A DNA stretch of 64,000 bases from an uncultured Porphyromonadaceae bacterium (GTDB taxonomy: Bacteria > Bacteroidota > Bacteroidia > Bacteroidales > Muribaculaceae). A model generated the notes under the pieces. The model saw nothing but the letters and a program-made list of their open reading frames with translations. It searched no databases and was not told the DNA's origin. The stretch spans positions 27,915-91,914 of the forward strand of contig UQLL01000007.1 in assembly GCA_900541835.1 (NCBI GenBank), in the 5' to 3' direction. Below, piece after piece: positions 33,936-41,910 of the stretch (its first letter is position 1; the number at the start of each line of letters is the position of its first letter). Made by a program: the position numbers and the translations under genes.

Positions 33936-36494
33936 TTATTTCAGCACGGCCGAGGATGCTCCGGCCTGCTGGCCGACCTCATTGTCGCGGCTTACTTTCT
34001 TGCCGTATCCGATGGTGTAGGTTACCGACAGGGCAATCCGTCGGTGGTAGTCAGTACCGTACTGGCGGGTAGTGCCGGAGTAGAGTTCCGACGCGAATGT
34101 AGATGTGGAACAGAGCCAATGACTACGGAAAGGGTTGAGACAGTCGAGACGGACGTTCAGGTCGCGCCAATGCCATCCGGCCTGCAGGCCGTAGAAGTCG
34201 GGCACCCGATACCAGGCGGCGCGGTTGCCCTGGAGCGTGCGGAACGGCGAGCGATAGGAGGCCCGGACGTAGAAGGCGCCGAGGTAGCAGGTGGCCGAGG
34301 CAGTCAGGGCGAAAGGATGCCGGGAGATGTCGTATTCGCCTTTCATGCCGTAGAAGCTCACCGAGGGATTGGCGTCAAGCTGGAGGTTTCCGTCGAGCAA
34401 GCGCCAGCGCACGGACAGTCCGGCCTGCAGGCGTCGGTAGTCAGCGTCGGACTTGAGCGACCGCACCAACGCCCGTCCGCCGTCGTACTGCATGAAATAT
34501 GGCACGTAGAGGTTGGTTTCGCGGAAATATTGCCCGTAGGCCGAGATGACCAGGGCTCCGTTGGGGAGCCAGTCGTATGAGAGGTTGAGGGTGAGCTGGC
34601 GCGACAGTCCGAGCAGCATGTTGCCGGTCATGTACATCAGTTCGTTGACACGCAGCACGTTGGGAGTCTTTTCGCTCGCCGCCGGGTAGTTGGCACCGTG
34701 ATGTAAATAGGCCCTTACGGCATGGTGCGCCGATGGCGTGTAGGCCACTGAGATGTTGACGAGCGGGTAGCGTTCCTTGACGGAGTCCGTGTTGATGCGG
34801 TTTGTCTCCCACTGCAGGGCGGCGTCGGCGCTGGCGCTCCAGTGGGCGTTGCGGAAGCCGTAGCCCACGGTCAGGGCCGCGAATGTGTCGGAAAACTTAT
34901 TGAAGTATGGCGAGGTGCCGGAGTAATCGACGTCGTTGCGAGTGAGGCCGTATGCGGCGCGAACATAGATGGTGTGGCGCCGGGCGATGGTCTGGTGGAT
35001 GCCTGCGGAGCCACCGTAGCGGACATGCTTCTCCCTGGCCAGGTTGGCAACGCGGGGCAGCCCCAGGCGGGAGCTGTAATAATAGGAGTTGTCGGTCAGG
35101 CGGCTGAGGGCGGCATACGGGCGCAGTGTAAGGTGGGTATCGCGCCAGGGGGCGAACAGGTAGTCCCCACGCCAGGACCAGAGGCGCGACCGCACGGGGT
35201 TGTCGCTGATATATGTGTAGTCGGAGCCGTAATTGGCAGAAAATCTCACGCCCCCCGCCGACATGGCGCTGGGCGAGTCGGCAAATGTGAAGCCTACGGT
35301 GTTGGCGACGCTCATCCGCTCCGAATCGTAGATGGCGCGAAAGGACACGGGGTACTCGTTCTGCCTATATTGCGAGCGGTCGAGTGTCTGAGTGCGCTCC
35401 ACGTCGATATAGTTCAAGTGGTCGGGTATGATTCTGTACCGCTCTTCGGAGGCGGTGCCGGAGTGGTGGCTGCCCCGGTTGCCGACCCCGGCGTAGAGGT
35501 CGTAGGTCATGCCTTTGTAGGTGAGCCGGGCATAGGCGGATACGTGGCTGTCGAGGCCCGTAAGGATGCTTTCTGAAAGGCTCGCCTTGGCATATCCGCC
35601 GTAGAGGTAGCGCTGCATGACGAAATTGACGACGTGCTCTGCACCGTCGAAGCGCGGGTCGGTAGGGAAGTCGAGGTATTCGACATATCGGACGTCGGCG
35701 ATGCGCAGGCCGTCGAGCTCGCCCTCGCCTGCCGGGTGGCCGTCAACGTAGACCGACACCCCGGCGCCGGTATTGGTGGTGATGGCCTGGTCCACGGGGT
35801 TAATGTTGATGGATGGGATGGCCAAGAGACCCAGGAGGTCGAGTCCTGTCTGAGCGGAGGCCTTCTGCCTGGAGGTGGGACGGTAGGTGGTACGGTCGGG
35901 AGCGGATGCGGCTGCGGATGCGGCGATGCGCACCGGGCTGAGGGGTATCGGCAGCTCGTGCATCGTCAGCGCACCGAGTTCAGCTGCGGCACATTTGTGA
36001 TATAACGGTCTGTAGCCCACACTGGTGACCTTGGCAATGACTCCGGGATGGTCGCACGGGATGCGGAATCGGCCGTCGGCGCCGGCCACGCCGTAGGTCA
36101 GCACGGTCGAATCCTTAGTAGCGAGCAGCATGACGGTGGCGGCGGCCACTGGATGACCGTCCGCAGCTACGACACGACCGGTATATACGAGATGACCGTG
36201 CTGCAATGCCTCGACGTAAAAACGGTCACCTCGGCGCAGGAGGGAGACGGGCTGCCGGGCCGTAATCTGACGCAGGGCCGTGTAGGCGTCGTCGGTGTGG
36301 ATGCGGGCGGTGACACGATAGCCCTCCAGCTCGTTGTAGATAAACCTGACGTGTACGTCCGGGTGCTGGCGGGCCAGCAGCGCCAGGGCCTCACTCAGGG
36401 GCGTGGAACGGAAATCGTAGTCAAAGGTGCGGGCTGCGGCGGAGAGGCCGCACGTCAGTATGAATGCGAGGATAAGTATACGACCCATTTTCAT
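33936..36494 (-). CDS. TonB-dependent receptor-like outer-membrane protein with STN domain
   Basis: 852 residues. Signal peptide (ILILAFILTCGLSAAA), an N-terminal STN (secretin/TonB short) domain (about 25-95: FDYDFRSTPLSEALALLARQ), a carboxypeptidase-regulatory-like domain (about 100-185), a degenerate plug (about 215-300) and a long beta barrel. The STN domain contacts the FecR-type anti-sigma in signalling receptors. The two genes upstream are such an anti-sigma and an ECF sigma, and the start overlaps the anti-sigma gene by 4 bp. No SusD or enzyme genes are beside it, so the ligand is unclear. Confidence 0.88.
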   Translation of the reverse strand: MKMGRILILAFILTCGLSAAARTFDYDFRSTPLSEALALLARQHPDVHVRFIYNELEGYRVTARIHTDDAYTALRQITARQPVSLLRRGDRFYVEALQHGHLVYTGRVVAADGHPVAAATVMLLATKDSTVLTYGVAGADGRFRIPCDHPGVIAKVTSVGYRPLYHKCAAAELGALTMHELPIPLSPVRIAASAAASAPDRTTYRPTSRQKASAQTGLDLLGLLAIPSININPVDQAITTNTGAGVSVYVDGHPAGEGELDGLRIADVRYVEYLDFPTDPRFDGAEHVVNFVMQRYLYGGYAKASLSESILTGLDSHVSAYARLTYKGMTYDLYAGVGNRGSHHSGTASEERYRIIPDHLNYIDVERTQTLDRSQYRQNEYPVSFRAIYDSERMSVANTVGFTFADSPSAMSAGGVRFSANYGSDYTYISDNPVRSRLWSWRGDYLFAPWRDTHLTLRPYAALSRLTDNSYYYSSRLGLPRVANLAREKHVRYGGSAGIHQTIARRHTIYVRAAYGLTRNDVDYSGTSPYFNKFSDTFAALTVGYGFRNAHWSASADAALQWETNRINTDSVKERYPLVNISVAYTPSAHHAVRAYLHHGANYPAASEKTPNVLRVNELMYMTGNMLLGLSRQLTLNLSYDWLPNGALVISAYGQYFRETNLYVPYFMQYDGGRALVRSLKSDADYRRLQAGLSVRWRLLDGNLQLDANPSVSFYGMKGEYDISRHPFALTASATCYLGAFYVRASYRSPFRTLQGNRAAWYRVPDFYGLQAGWHWRDLNVRLDCLNPFRSHWLCSTSTFASELYSGTTRQYGTDYHRRIALSVTYTIGYGKKVSRDNEVGQQAGASSAVLK

Positions 36495-37126
36495 TCCACA
36501 ATAATGGTGTCGCCGCGCAAGCTGAGGTCCAGCCGGGCGAAGTTGTCGAGGTCTTCAGCCACCGTCTCAAGCGGCAGCGACTGATCCCACTGGTAGTAGA
36601 GGCGCAGGTCGCGTGGCGCCTCGGAGGCATATTCCACAGTAACGCCATAGTACTCCCCCATCGCGGCGAGGATGTCGGCGAGGGGCCGGTCCTGGAAGAC
36701 GACCGTCACGGATGCCGGTGCGGCGGTGTCCGAAACAATCGGTTCCAGCTCCTGCACGTCGGCCCGAATAGGCGCGGTGACGGATGTATGCGGTTCGTCC
36801 TTGCGGAAAGTATGGGTGGCAGTCAGAGTGGCGGCAATCACAGTTAGAGAGACAATAGCCCAGGCGATGATGGCGGCAATGCGACGCCGACCTGTAGGGG
36901 CACACCATGGTGCGCCCGAACATTGCGGGTCATGGTTGCCGACAAAGGCTTCCCATTCGGCGTCGAGGTCGGGGGCGGCAGGTGATGAGAGGGCGTCGGC
37001 GGTCCGGCTCATCAGCGAGTAAAGCTCTGTCACCGCGGGATCGGAGAGAAGGGCCTGCAGCTCGGCGTCGGTGAAGCTATCAGGATATTCGGTGGCTCGC
37101 AGCAGCCGGTCGGTGTTATCTTTCAT
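36491..37126 (-). CDS. FecR-like anti-sigma factor, short form
   Basis: 211 residues. A cytoplasmic N-terminus (about 1-80), one membrane segment (AAIIAWAIVSLTVIAATLTA, about 83-103) and a periplasmic part that ends in a DUF4974-like domain (about 145-211: RPLADILAAMGEYYGVTVEY, then LETVAEDLDNFARLDLSLRG). The central FecR beta domain seen in longer relatives is missing. It would hold the ECF sigma until the receptor signals. It overlaps the sigma gene by 11 bp and the receptor gene by 4 bp. A GACGCAC-type repeat (36892-36919) is read in frame at about residues 70-78, just before the membrane segment. Confidence 0.82.
   Translation of the reverse strand: MKDNTDRLLRATEYPDSFTDAELQALLSDPAVTELYSLMSRTADALSSPAAPDLDAEWEAFVGNHDPQCSGAPWCAPTGRRRIAAIIAWAIVSLTVIAATLTATHTFRKDEPHTSVTAPIRADVQELEPIVSDTAAPASVTVVFQDRPLADILAAMGEYYGVTVEYASEAPRDLRLYYQWDQSLPLETVAEDLDNFARLDLSLRGDTIIVE
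36892..36919. repeat. GACGCAC-type palindrome inside the FecR-like gene
   Basis: CTGTAGGGGCACACCATGGT then GCGCCCGA. Read in frame as GAPWCAPTG just before the membrane helix. Confidence 0.75.
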
Positions 37127-37601
37127 CGCTTTGGAATTTCTGGCGTATCACTTGCATTGCGTGCCGAAGGTGCTTATAGACGGAGACCTCGCTGAAGCCC
37201 ATGGCCTCGGCAATCTCGCGGTAGCTCTTGCGGTGGCGGAAGCGTAGCAGCAGGACTCGACGATCAGTCTCGCCCAGCTCCCTTCCCACTATTCGGTTGA
37301 GCGTGGCTACGTCGTCGGCGTCGGGCCACTGCTCCTCCTCTATCTCGCTCAGGTCAAGGGCGTAGAGGCGCAGCAGGCGCTCGCGGGTGCCAAGGTCACG
37401 GATTTGCTTAAGGCACCGATTGCGGACTGCCTGCAGCAGATAGGCCGGAGTTATATCCTTGGACGCCCCGGCCAGCAGGGAGGCGAAGACATCGTGAACG
37501 ACGTCCCGTGCCGCATGGTCGTCATGCAGCAGCCGGTGGGCCAGCACCAGCATTCCGGCATAGTGCGCCCGGAAGAGGGGTTCTATCTCCTCGGTAGTCA
37601 T
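37116..37601 (-). CDS. ECF-family RNA polymerase sigma factor
   Basis: 161 residues from the ATG at 37601. Region 2 is visible as EIEPLFRAHYAGMLVLAHRL and AARDVVHDVFASLL; region 4 as LGETDRRVLLLRFRHRKSYR followed by EIAEAMGFSEVSVYKHLRHA, a helix-turn-helix. It should direct RNA polymerase to the promoter of its regulon, which normally includes the adjacent receptor operon. It begins a three-gene overlapping unit (sigma, anti-sigma, receptor). Confidence 0.93.
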   Translation of the reverse strand: MTTEEIEPLFRAHYAGMLVLAHRLLHDDHAARDVVHDVFASLLAGASKDITPAYLLQAVRNRCLKQIRDLGTRERLLRLYALDLSEIEEEQWPDADDVATLNRIVGRELGETDRRVLLLRFRHRKSYREIAEAMGFSEVSVYKHLRHAMQVIRQKFQSDER

Positions 37602-37717
37602 ACATATATTATAACCCGTCAAGGTGCGTTTTCCTAACTTTCGGTGCGGATTTTTTTAAACTAACAGTAAGTGGCGGACGTTATCATTCCTGTAAAGACA
37701 AAAAATAACACACAGCA

Positions 37718-38221
37718 ATGGCAACAGTACATCTACAGGGCAACCCCATGCAGCTGGCAGGCGAACTGCCGGTGGTAGGCAGCATGGCCCCCGACTTCAC
37801 GCTGGTCGGCACCGACCTGGGCGAAGTGAAACTCAACGACTTCAACGGCAAGCGCCTGGTGCTCAATATCTTCCCGAGCCTCGACACTCCGGTATGCGCC
37901 GCATCGGTACGCCGCTTCAACAAGGAGGCCGCCGGATACCCGAATACGGCGGTGCTCTGCGTAAGCATGGACCTGCCGTTCGCCGACGCCCGCTTCTGCG
38001 CCGCCAACGACATCGAGAACGTGAAGGTGGCCTCGGCCTACCGCAGCGATTTCGGCGACAAGTATGGCGTAAAGATCACTGACGGCCCGATGGCCGGTCT
38101 GCTGGCCCGCGCCCTGGTGGTGATCGACACCGACGGACGCGTGCTCGCCACCTCTCTCTGCCCCGAGATCACCGAGGAACCCGACTACGATATGGTAAAG
38201 AAGGTGCTCGCAGAAAACTAA
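37718..38221 (+). CDS. tpx: Thiol peroxidase
   Basis: 167 residues, full length for the atypical 2-Cys peroxiredoxin Tpx. The peroxidatic Cys60 is in PSLDTPVCAASVRRFN and the resolving Cys94 in ADARFCAAND. The enzyme reduces hydrogen and alkyl peroxides using thioredoxin and defends against oxidative stress in the cytoplasm or periplasm; no signal peptide is present. It is transcribed alone and ends in a strong hairpin. No OxyR-like site could be recognised in the 116-nt upstream gap. Confidence 0.97.
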   Translation: MATVHLQGNPMQLAGELPVVGSMAPDFTLVGTDLGEVKLNDFNGKRLVLNIFPSLDTPVCAASVRRFNKEAAGYPNTAVLCVSMDLPFADARFCAANDIENVKVASAYRSDFGDKYGVKITDGPMAGLLARALVVIDTDGRVLATSLCPEITEEPDYDMVKKVLAEN

Positions 38222-38243
38222 TCGTTCACTTCTTGGAAAAGCA

Positions 38244-38291
38244 GCTGCCAGGAAGCGGCCCTATATGGCCCGGCTTCCCGGCAGCTTTTTT
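38244..38291 (+). terminator. Terminator after tpx
   Basis: AGCTGCC...GGAAGC...GGCC pairs with GGCC...GCTTCC...GGCAGCT in a long interrupted stem, followed by TTTTTTG. It also serves the convergent mrp gene. Confidence 0.8.
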
Positions 38292-38307
38292 GTTGTCCGA
38301 CGGCGCG

Positions 38308-39441
38308 TCAGGAATGGGTAGCGACGGCGGTGGTGGGGGGCAGGGTGGCGTTGCGGCGATCGATGGCGGACACTACCTGGTCGGCCAGGGAGGAGAAAGC
38401 CTCGCCAATCGGGCCGTTGAGTCGGGCATTGAGGGCTGAGAGCTGAGAGTCGGGTGCAATGGAGGCCGGGCAGCCATTGTCGGAGGCGGTGCAGAGGTCG
38501 GCCACCAGGGGTATCTGTCCGAGCAGCCCGATGCCGAGCTTTTCGCAGAGGCGCCGACCGCCACCGTTGCCGAAGATGTAGTAGCGCTCGTCGGGATGCG
38601 GCTCGGGGGTGAACCAGGCCATGTTCTCCACCAGACCGAGCACGGGCACGCCGATCTGCGGGTTGCGGAACATCTCGATGCCCTTGCGGGCGTCGGCCAG
38701 GGCCACCTCCTGCGGTGTCGAGACTACAATGGCGCCGGTCATGGCCAAGGTCTGCACCAGCGTCAGGTGTATATCGCTGGTACCCGGCGGCATATCGATG
38801 AGGAAGTAGTCGAGCTCGCCCCAGTCAGCCTCGGAGATGAGCTGCTTGAGGGCGTTGGAGGCCATGCCGCCACGCCAGAGCACGGGGCTGCCGGGATCCA
38901 CCATCAGACCGATGCTCAGCAGCTTGACGCCGTAGCGTTCCACGGGCACTATCTTGTCGACGCCGTCAACCTTGTTGATATAGACGGGCTCACGCTCTAT
39001 GCCGAACATCTTGGGCACGGAGGGACCAAAGATGTCGGCATCTAACAGGCCTACCTTATACCCCTTGGCTGCAAGTGTGACTGCCAGGTTGGCGGCCACG
39101 GTGGACTTGCCCACTCCACCCTTGCCCGACGACACGCCGATGATGTTGCGCACGCCCGGCAACAAGTTGTCCTTGGGACGCGGCTTCTGCGCATATTGCA
39201 CGGCGATGTTTCCTTTGATTTCGACGCCGGGGATAGCGCGGGAGACGGCATCCTCAGCGGCACGTACGACGCTGCGCACAAAGGGGTCCGGCTCCTTTGG
39301 AAAAATCAGGCTGAAGGTGACACGGGGGCCGTCGATGCGGATGTCGTCGGCCACCATATTGTTTTCTGTGAGGCTCTTGCCGTTGCCCGGGTAATGGACC
39401 GTAGAAAGCGCCTCGGTAATGAGTGCGGGATAGATAGACAT
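38308..39441 (-). CDS. mrp: Mrp/ApbC-family iron-sulfur cluster carrier ATPase
   Basis: 377 residues. An N-terminal MIP18/DUF59 domain (about 1-90) precedes a ParA/MinD-type P-loop ATPase with the deviant Walker A GVSSGKGGVGKST (about 102-114), LLDADIFGPSVPKM and DYFLIDMPPGTSD. It would carry and transfer 4Fe-4S clusters. The CxxC near the middle, present in many Mrp proteins, is absent; the equivalent segment reads MAWFTPEPHPDERYYIFG. A GAGAGCTGAGAGT-type repeat is read in frame near the C-terminus (about 38428-38446: DSQLSALNARL). Confidence 0.95.
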   Translation of the reverse strand: MSIYPALITEALSTVHYPGNGKSLTENNMVADDIRIDGPRVTFSLIFPKEPDPFVRSVVRAAEDAVSRAIPGVEIKGNIAVQYAQKPRPKDNLLPGVRNIIGVSSGKGGVGKSTVAANLAVTLAAKGYKVGLLDADIFGPSVPKMFGIEREPVYINKVDGVDKIVPVERYGVKLLSIGLMVDPGSPVLWRGGMASNALKQLISEADWGELDYFLIDMPPGTSDIHLTLVQTLAMTGAIVVSTPQEVALADARKGIEMFRNPQIGVPVLGLVENMAWFTPEPHPDERYYIFGNGGGRRLCEKLGIGLLGQIPLVADLCTASDNGCPASIAPDSQLSALNARLNGPIGEAFSSLADQVVSAIDRRNATLPPTTAVATHS

Positions 39442-39541
39442 TGAACGATTGAACGATTTTTATTTTGAACAATTAAACGATTTTTACGATTGAACGATTT
39501 ATACCCGATATGCAAGGAATCGTAAAATCGTAGAAAATTCG
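39442..39541. repeat. AT-rich repeat array between mrp and trmB
   Basis: Contains four GAACGATT/AAACGATT units (39443-39500) and an inverted match AATCGTAAAATCGT near 39518-39531. It is much richer in AT than its surroundings. It lies between the trmB stop and the mrp start and may contain the mrp promoter, but no TAnnTTTG box is clear. Confidence 0.6.
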
Positions 39542-40375
39542 CTATTTCGTTTCGGGGAAGCAGACGCCGCGGGGTACGGAGCGGTAGTCGTCGCGGGGGA
39601 TGTCGTCCTCGGCTGGGTCTGAGAGTGGACCGTCGGCGGGGAGACGGAAGCTGATGAGCCGGATGCTCTTGCCACGCGCCAGCCACTGCTTCTCGTAAAA
39701 GGTCTGAATCTGCGTTGCCGCGGCAATGTAGGGGCGAACCATGGTGCGTCCGTTCGACTCCTCACCCTTTTCGGACGCACCAGGGTGCGTCCCTACATTG
39801 CCGCATACGGCAGCGTAGAGATCGGGGGTGTTGAAGATGATGGGCAGAGAGTTGGCACTCACAAGGCGGTCAGCGAAGGTGTAGAGGAAGGGGGAGTCGG
39901 TCTTGAGATGGACGAGGCCATCGGGACGGAGCACCTGGCGGTAAAGCTCCAGGAAGCGGGCCGATACGAGCCGCTTGCGTGTCTTCTGCATCTGCGGGTC
40001 GGGGAAGGTAATCCATATCTCGTCGACCTCCCCGGGGGCAAAGAAACTGGCAAGCAGCTCTATGCCGGTGCGGATGAATGCGACGTTGGTCATCTGCTGT
40101 TCGGTAGCCGTCTTGGCGCCGCGCCAAATACGGGCGCCCTTGATGTCGATGCCGATGTAGTTCTTGGATGGCTCGGCCTGCGCCAGGCCAACAGTGTACT
40201 CGCCCTTGCCACAGCCGAGTTCGAGCACTATCGGCGCGGCGTTGTGGAAATAGTCCTGGCGCCAGCGACCGCGCAACGGGAATCCGCCGGCGGCCTCTAA
40301 CGCAGCGAAGGGGTATTCCAGCACGCAGCTGAACCCCTTCATCTCTGCAAACTTCTTGAGTTTGTTCTTGCCCAT
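39542..40375 (-). CDS. trmB: tRNA (guanine-N7)-methyltransferase with an in-frame repeat insertion
   Basis: 277 residues. TrmB methylates G46 in the variable loop of tRNAs using S-adenosylmethionine. The SAM site VLELGCGKGEYTVGLA (about 50-65), NYIGIDIKGARIW, and the family signature ITFPDPQMQKTRKRL are visible. Residues about 193-217 (GTHPGASEKG...GRTMVRPY) are encoded by a double GACGCAC-type palindrome at 39726-39799. This piece is absent from the family pattern, where TDxxxY is soon followed by YEKQW. The conserved C-terminal block TFYEKQWLARGKSIRLISF follows intact, so the enzyme is probably functional with an extra loop. Confidence 0.95.
   Translation of the reverse strand: MGKNKLKKFAEMKGFSCVLEYPFAALEAAGGFPLRGRWRQDYFHNAAPIVLELGCGKGEYTVGLAQAEPSKNYIGIDIKGARIWRGAKTATEQQMTNVAFIRTGIELLASFFAPGEVDEIWITFPDPQMQKTRKRLVSARFLELYRQVLRPDGLVHLKTDSPFLYTFADRLVSANSLPIIFNTPDLYAAVCGNVGTHPGASEKGEESNGRTMVRPYIAAATQIQTFYEKQWLARGKSIRLISFRLPADGPLSDPAEDDIPRDDYRSVPRGVCFPETK
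39726..39799. repeat. Double GACGCAC-type palindrome inside trmB
   Basis: GTAGGGGCGAACCATGGTGC (39728) and, inverted, GGTGCGTCCCTAC (to 39796) with a 20-nt linker. The two units face each other and the whole keeps the trmB frame open (about 25 codons). Confidence 0.9.
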
Positions 40376-40499
40376 GTTTTTAGTTGAGAGTTAAGAGTTG
40401 AGAGTCAGGAGTTGCGGGTAGAAGTAACTATGCCTCTGTCACTGGCGCCCGCTTTAGCACGGCGCATGGTCCGCAACCCTAAATTCTCAACTCTAAACT
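40376..40499. repeat. TGAGAGTT-type inverted array with a GCCCGCTTTAGCACGGCGC unit
   Basis: TTGAGAGTTAAGAGTTGAGA near 40385 is complementary to TTCTCAACTCTAAACTTTAG near 40486. The loop holds GCCCGCTTTAGCACGGCGC (40447-40465), the second copy of the 19-nt repeat at 16487. No gene is present. Confidence 0.75.
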
Positions 40500-41900
40500 T
40501 TAGACTTTGCGTAGTTTGAATGTGCGTGCGCCGGAGGCGGTGGTGGCGCGCACCACGATTATCTTGTCGGCAACGTCGCCGAGGTCGAGGATGGCCTCGG
40601 TGGCGCGGGGCGCGGAGACGGCCAGGATGGAGCCGGAGGTGGAGAATACGCTCACGGTCACGAGTTCCTGCCCGGCGGTTACGATCAGTTGGTCATCCTG
40701 CCAGACGGCGTTGATTTCCAGGCCCTGGTCGGCGGTGATGCCGGGCGTAGAGGCGTCGGTGCCGATGAGCATGAAGCGGTCCCATTCGGGATCGGCCTGC
40801 CAGGCAGAGAGGTTATCCTTGAGCACCCACAGGCGGATGTTGGAGATGTTGCCGAGGCCGTCGAAGGCTCCGGTGGCGGCAGCCGGCACGGCTCCTTCCA
40901 CTTCCACCGCACGGATGGAGATGAGGTTGAGCATACCGTCGAGGGCCCGGTTGCCCACGGAGGTGAGCTTGTCGTTGAACCAGAGGCGCTGGCCGGGATT
41001 GTCTGCCAGGGCGTATTCGCCGATGGTGGCGAAGCCAGCCGTGGTGGCGGAGTCGAGCACGAGAGCGGGGCTATGCGCCAGCGAGAGGCGGCCGAGGTCC
41101 TCCTGCCCGGTTATCTTATTCAGATACGGGTTGAAGGATATGGCGCCATCCATCAGCTTCGGGTTAGTGGCGGTATAGCTGCCGAGCAGGGGCATGGAAC
41201 TTGCGGCGTAGGCACCGATTTCCTTTACTCCAGAGGGGAGGTCGAGGACTTCGAGGCCGCTGCCGAGAAGGGACTCGTCGCCGAGGGCCGACATGGCTGC
41301 GGGGAATGTGACGGTGCGCAGTGCCGTGCAGCCGCGGAATGTCTTGGCCGGCAGGGTGGTGACCTTGGCGGCGCTCAGGCGAGCCTCCGCCAGCTTGCCG
41401 CATTCGGCGAAGATGCCGGTGCCGAGGGTGTCGGCGGCGGGAAGGGTGACGCTGGTCAGCGCCGTGCCGTAGAAAGCCCAGTCGCCGATGCTGCGGAGCG
41501 AGGCGGGGAGGGTGACCGTGCGCAGGTTCTTGGCCGAGGCGAAAGCGCACTCTTCGATGGCGGTGAGAGTGGAGGGCAACGTTACCGTCTCCAGCTTGCT
41601 GAGGGCGAAGATGTAGGCCGGCAGCACATTGGCGGGATACTGGTAGCGGCTGAGCATGATGGCCGTGTCGCTCTGTACGTCCACGATCTGCAGCCCGCTC
41701 ATATCGAGGCTGCGCAGGGCGGGGAGCTGAGCGGCGAAGTGGAGGTCGCGGGCGTCGGCGCTGCCGGTCAGCGTCAGGGTGGTGACGGTGGCGGCATCAG
41801 AGCCGAGGATCTCGCACAGGTTACCCGGCGTTACGTCCAGGGCATGCAGCGGCGCCGCAAAGCCAAGAGCCGCCATGGGGAGGATAAAGAACTTTTTCAT
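40500..41900 (-). CDS. Secreted BspA-type leucine-rich-repeat protein
   Basis: 466 residues with a signal peptide (KKFFILPMAALGFAAPLHA). LRR_5-type repeats run from about 60 to 330 (KLETVTLPSTLTAIEECAFA; NLRTVTLPASLRSIGDWAFY). The C-terminal 80 residues (VSVFSTSGSILAVSA...TFKLRKV) look like a type IX sorting domain. It follows the porZ-like gene after 10 nt, so the two are probably co-transcribed. Likely a surface or secreted binding protein; the ligand is unknown. It is related in design to the protein at 7120-9381. Confidence 0.85.
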   Translation of the reverse strand: MKKFFILPMAALGFAAPLHALDVTPGNLCEILGSDAATVTTLTLTGSADARDLHFAAQLPALRSLDMSGLQIVDVQSDTAIMLSRYQYPANVLPAYIFALSKLETVTLPSTLTAIEECAFASAKNLRTVTLPASLRSIGDWAFYGTALTSVTLPAADTLGTGIFAECGKLAEARLSAAKVTTLPAKTFRGCTALRTVTFPAAMSALGDESLLGSGLEVLDLPSGVKEIGAYAASSMPLLGSYTATNPKLMDGAISFNPYLNKITGQEDLGRLSLAHSPALVLDSATTAGFATIGEYALADNPGQRLWFNDKLTSVGNRALDGMLNLISIRAVEVEGAVPAAATGAFDGLGNISNIRLWVLKDNLSAWQADPEWDRFMLIGTDASTPGITADQGLEINAVWQDDQLIVTAGQELVTVSVFSTSGSILAVSAPRATEAILDLGDVADKIIVVRATTASGARTFKLRKV

Positions 41901-41910
41901 GTTGCCCTGT

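Noticed and set aside
36491..37126. A frameshifted or broken FecR gene
   Set aside because: The frame is intact, overlaps both neighbours in the usual way, and has the membrane segment and C-terminal domain, so a short form is more likely than decay.
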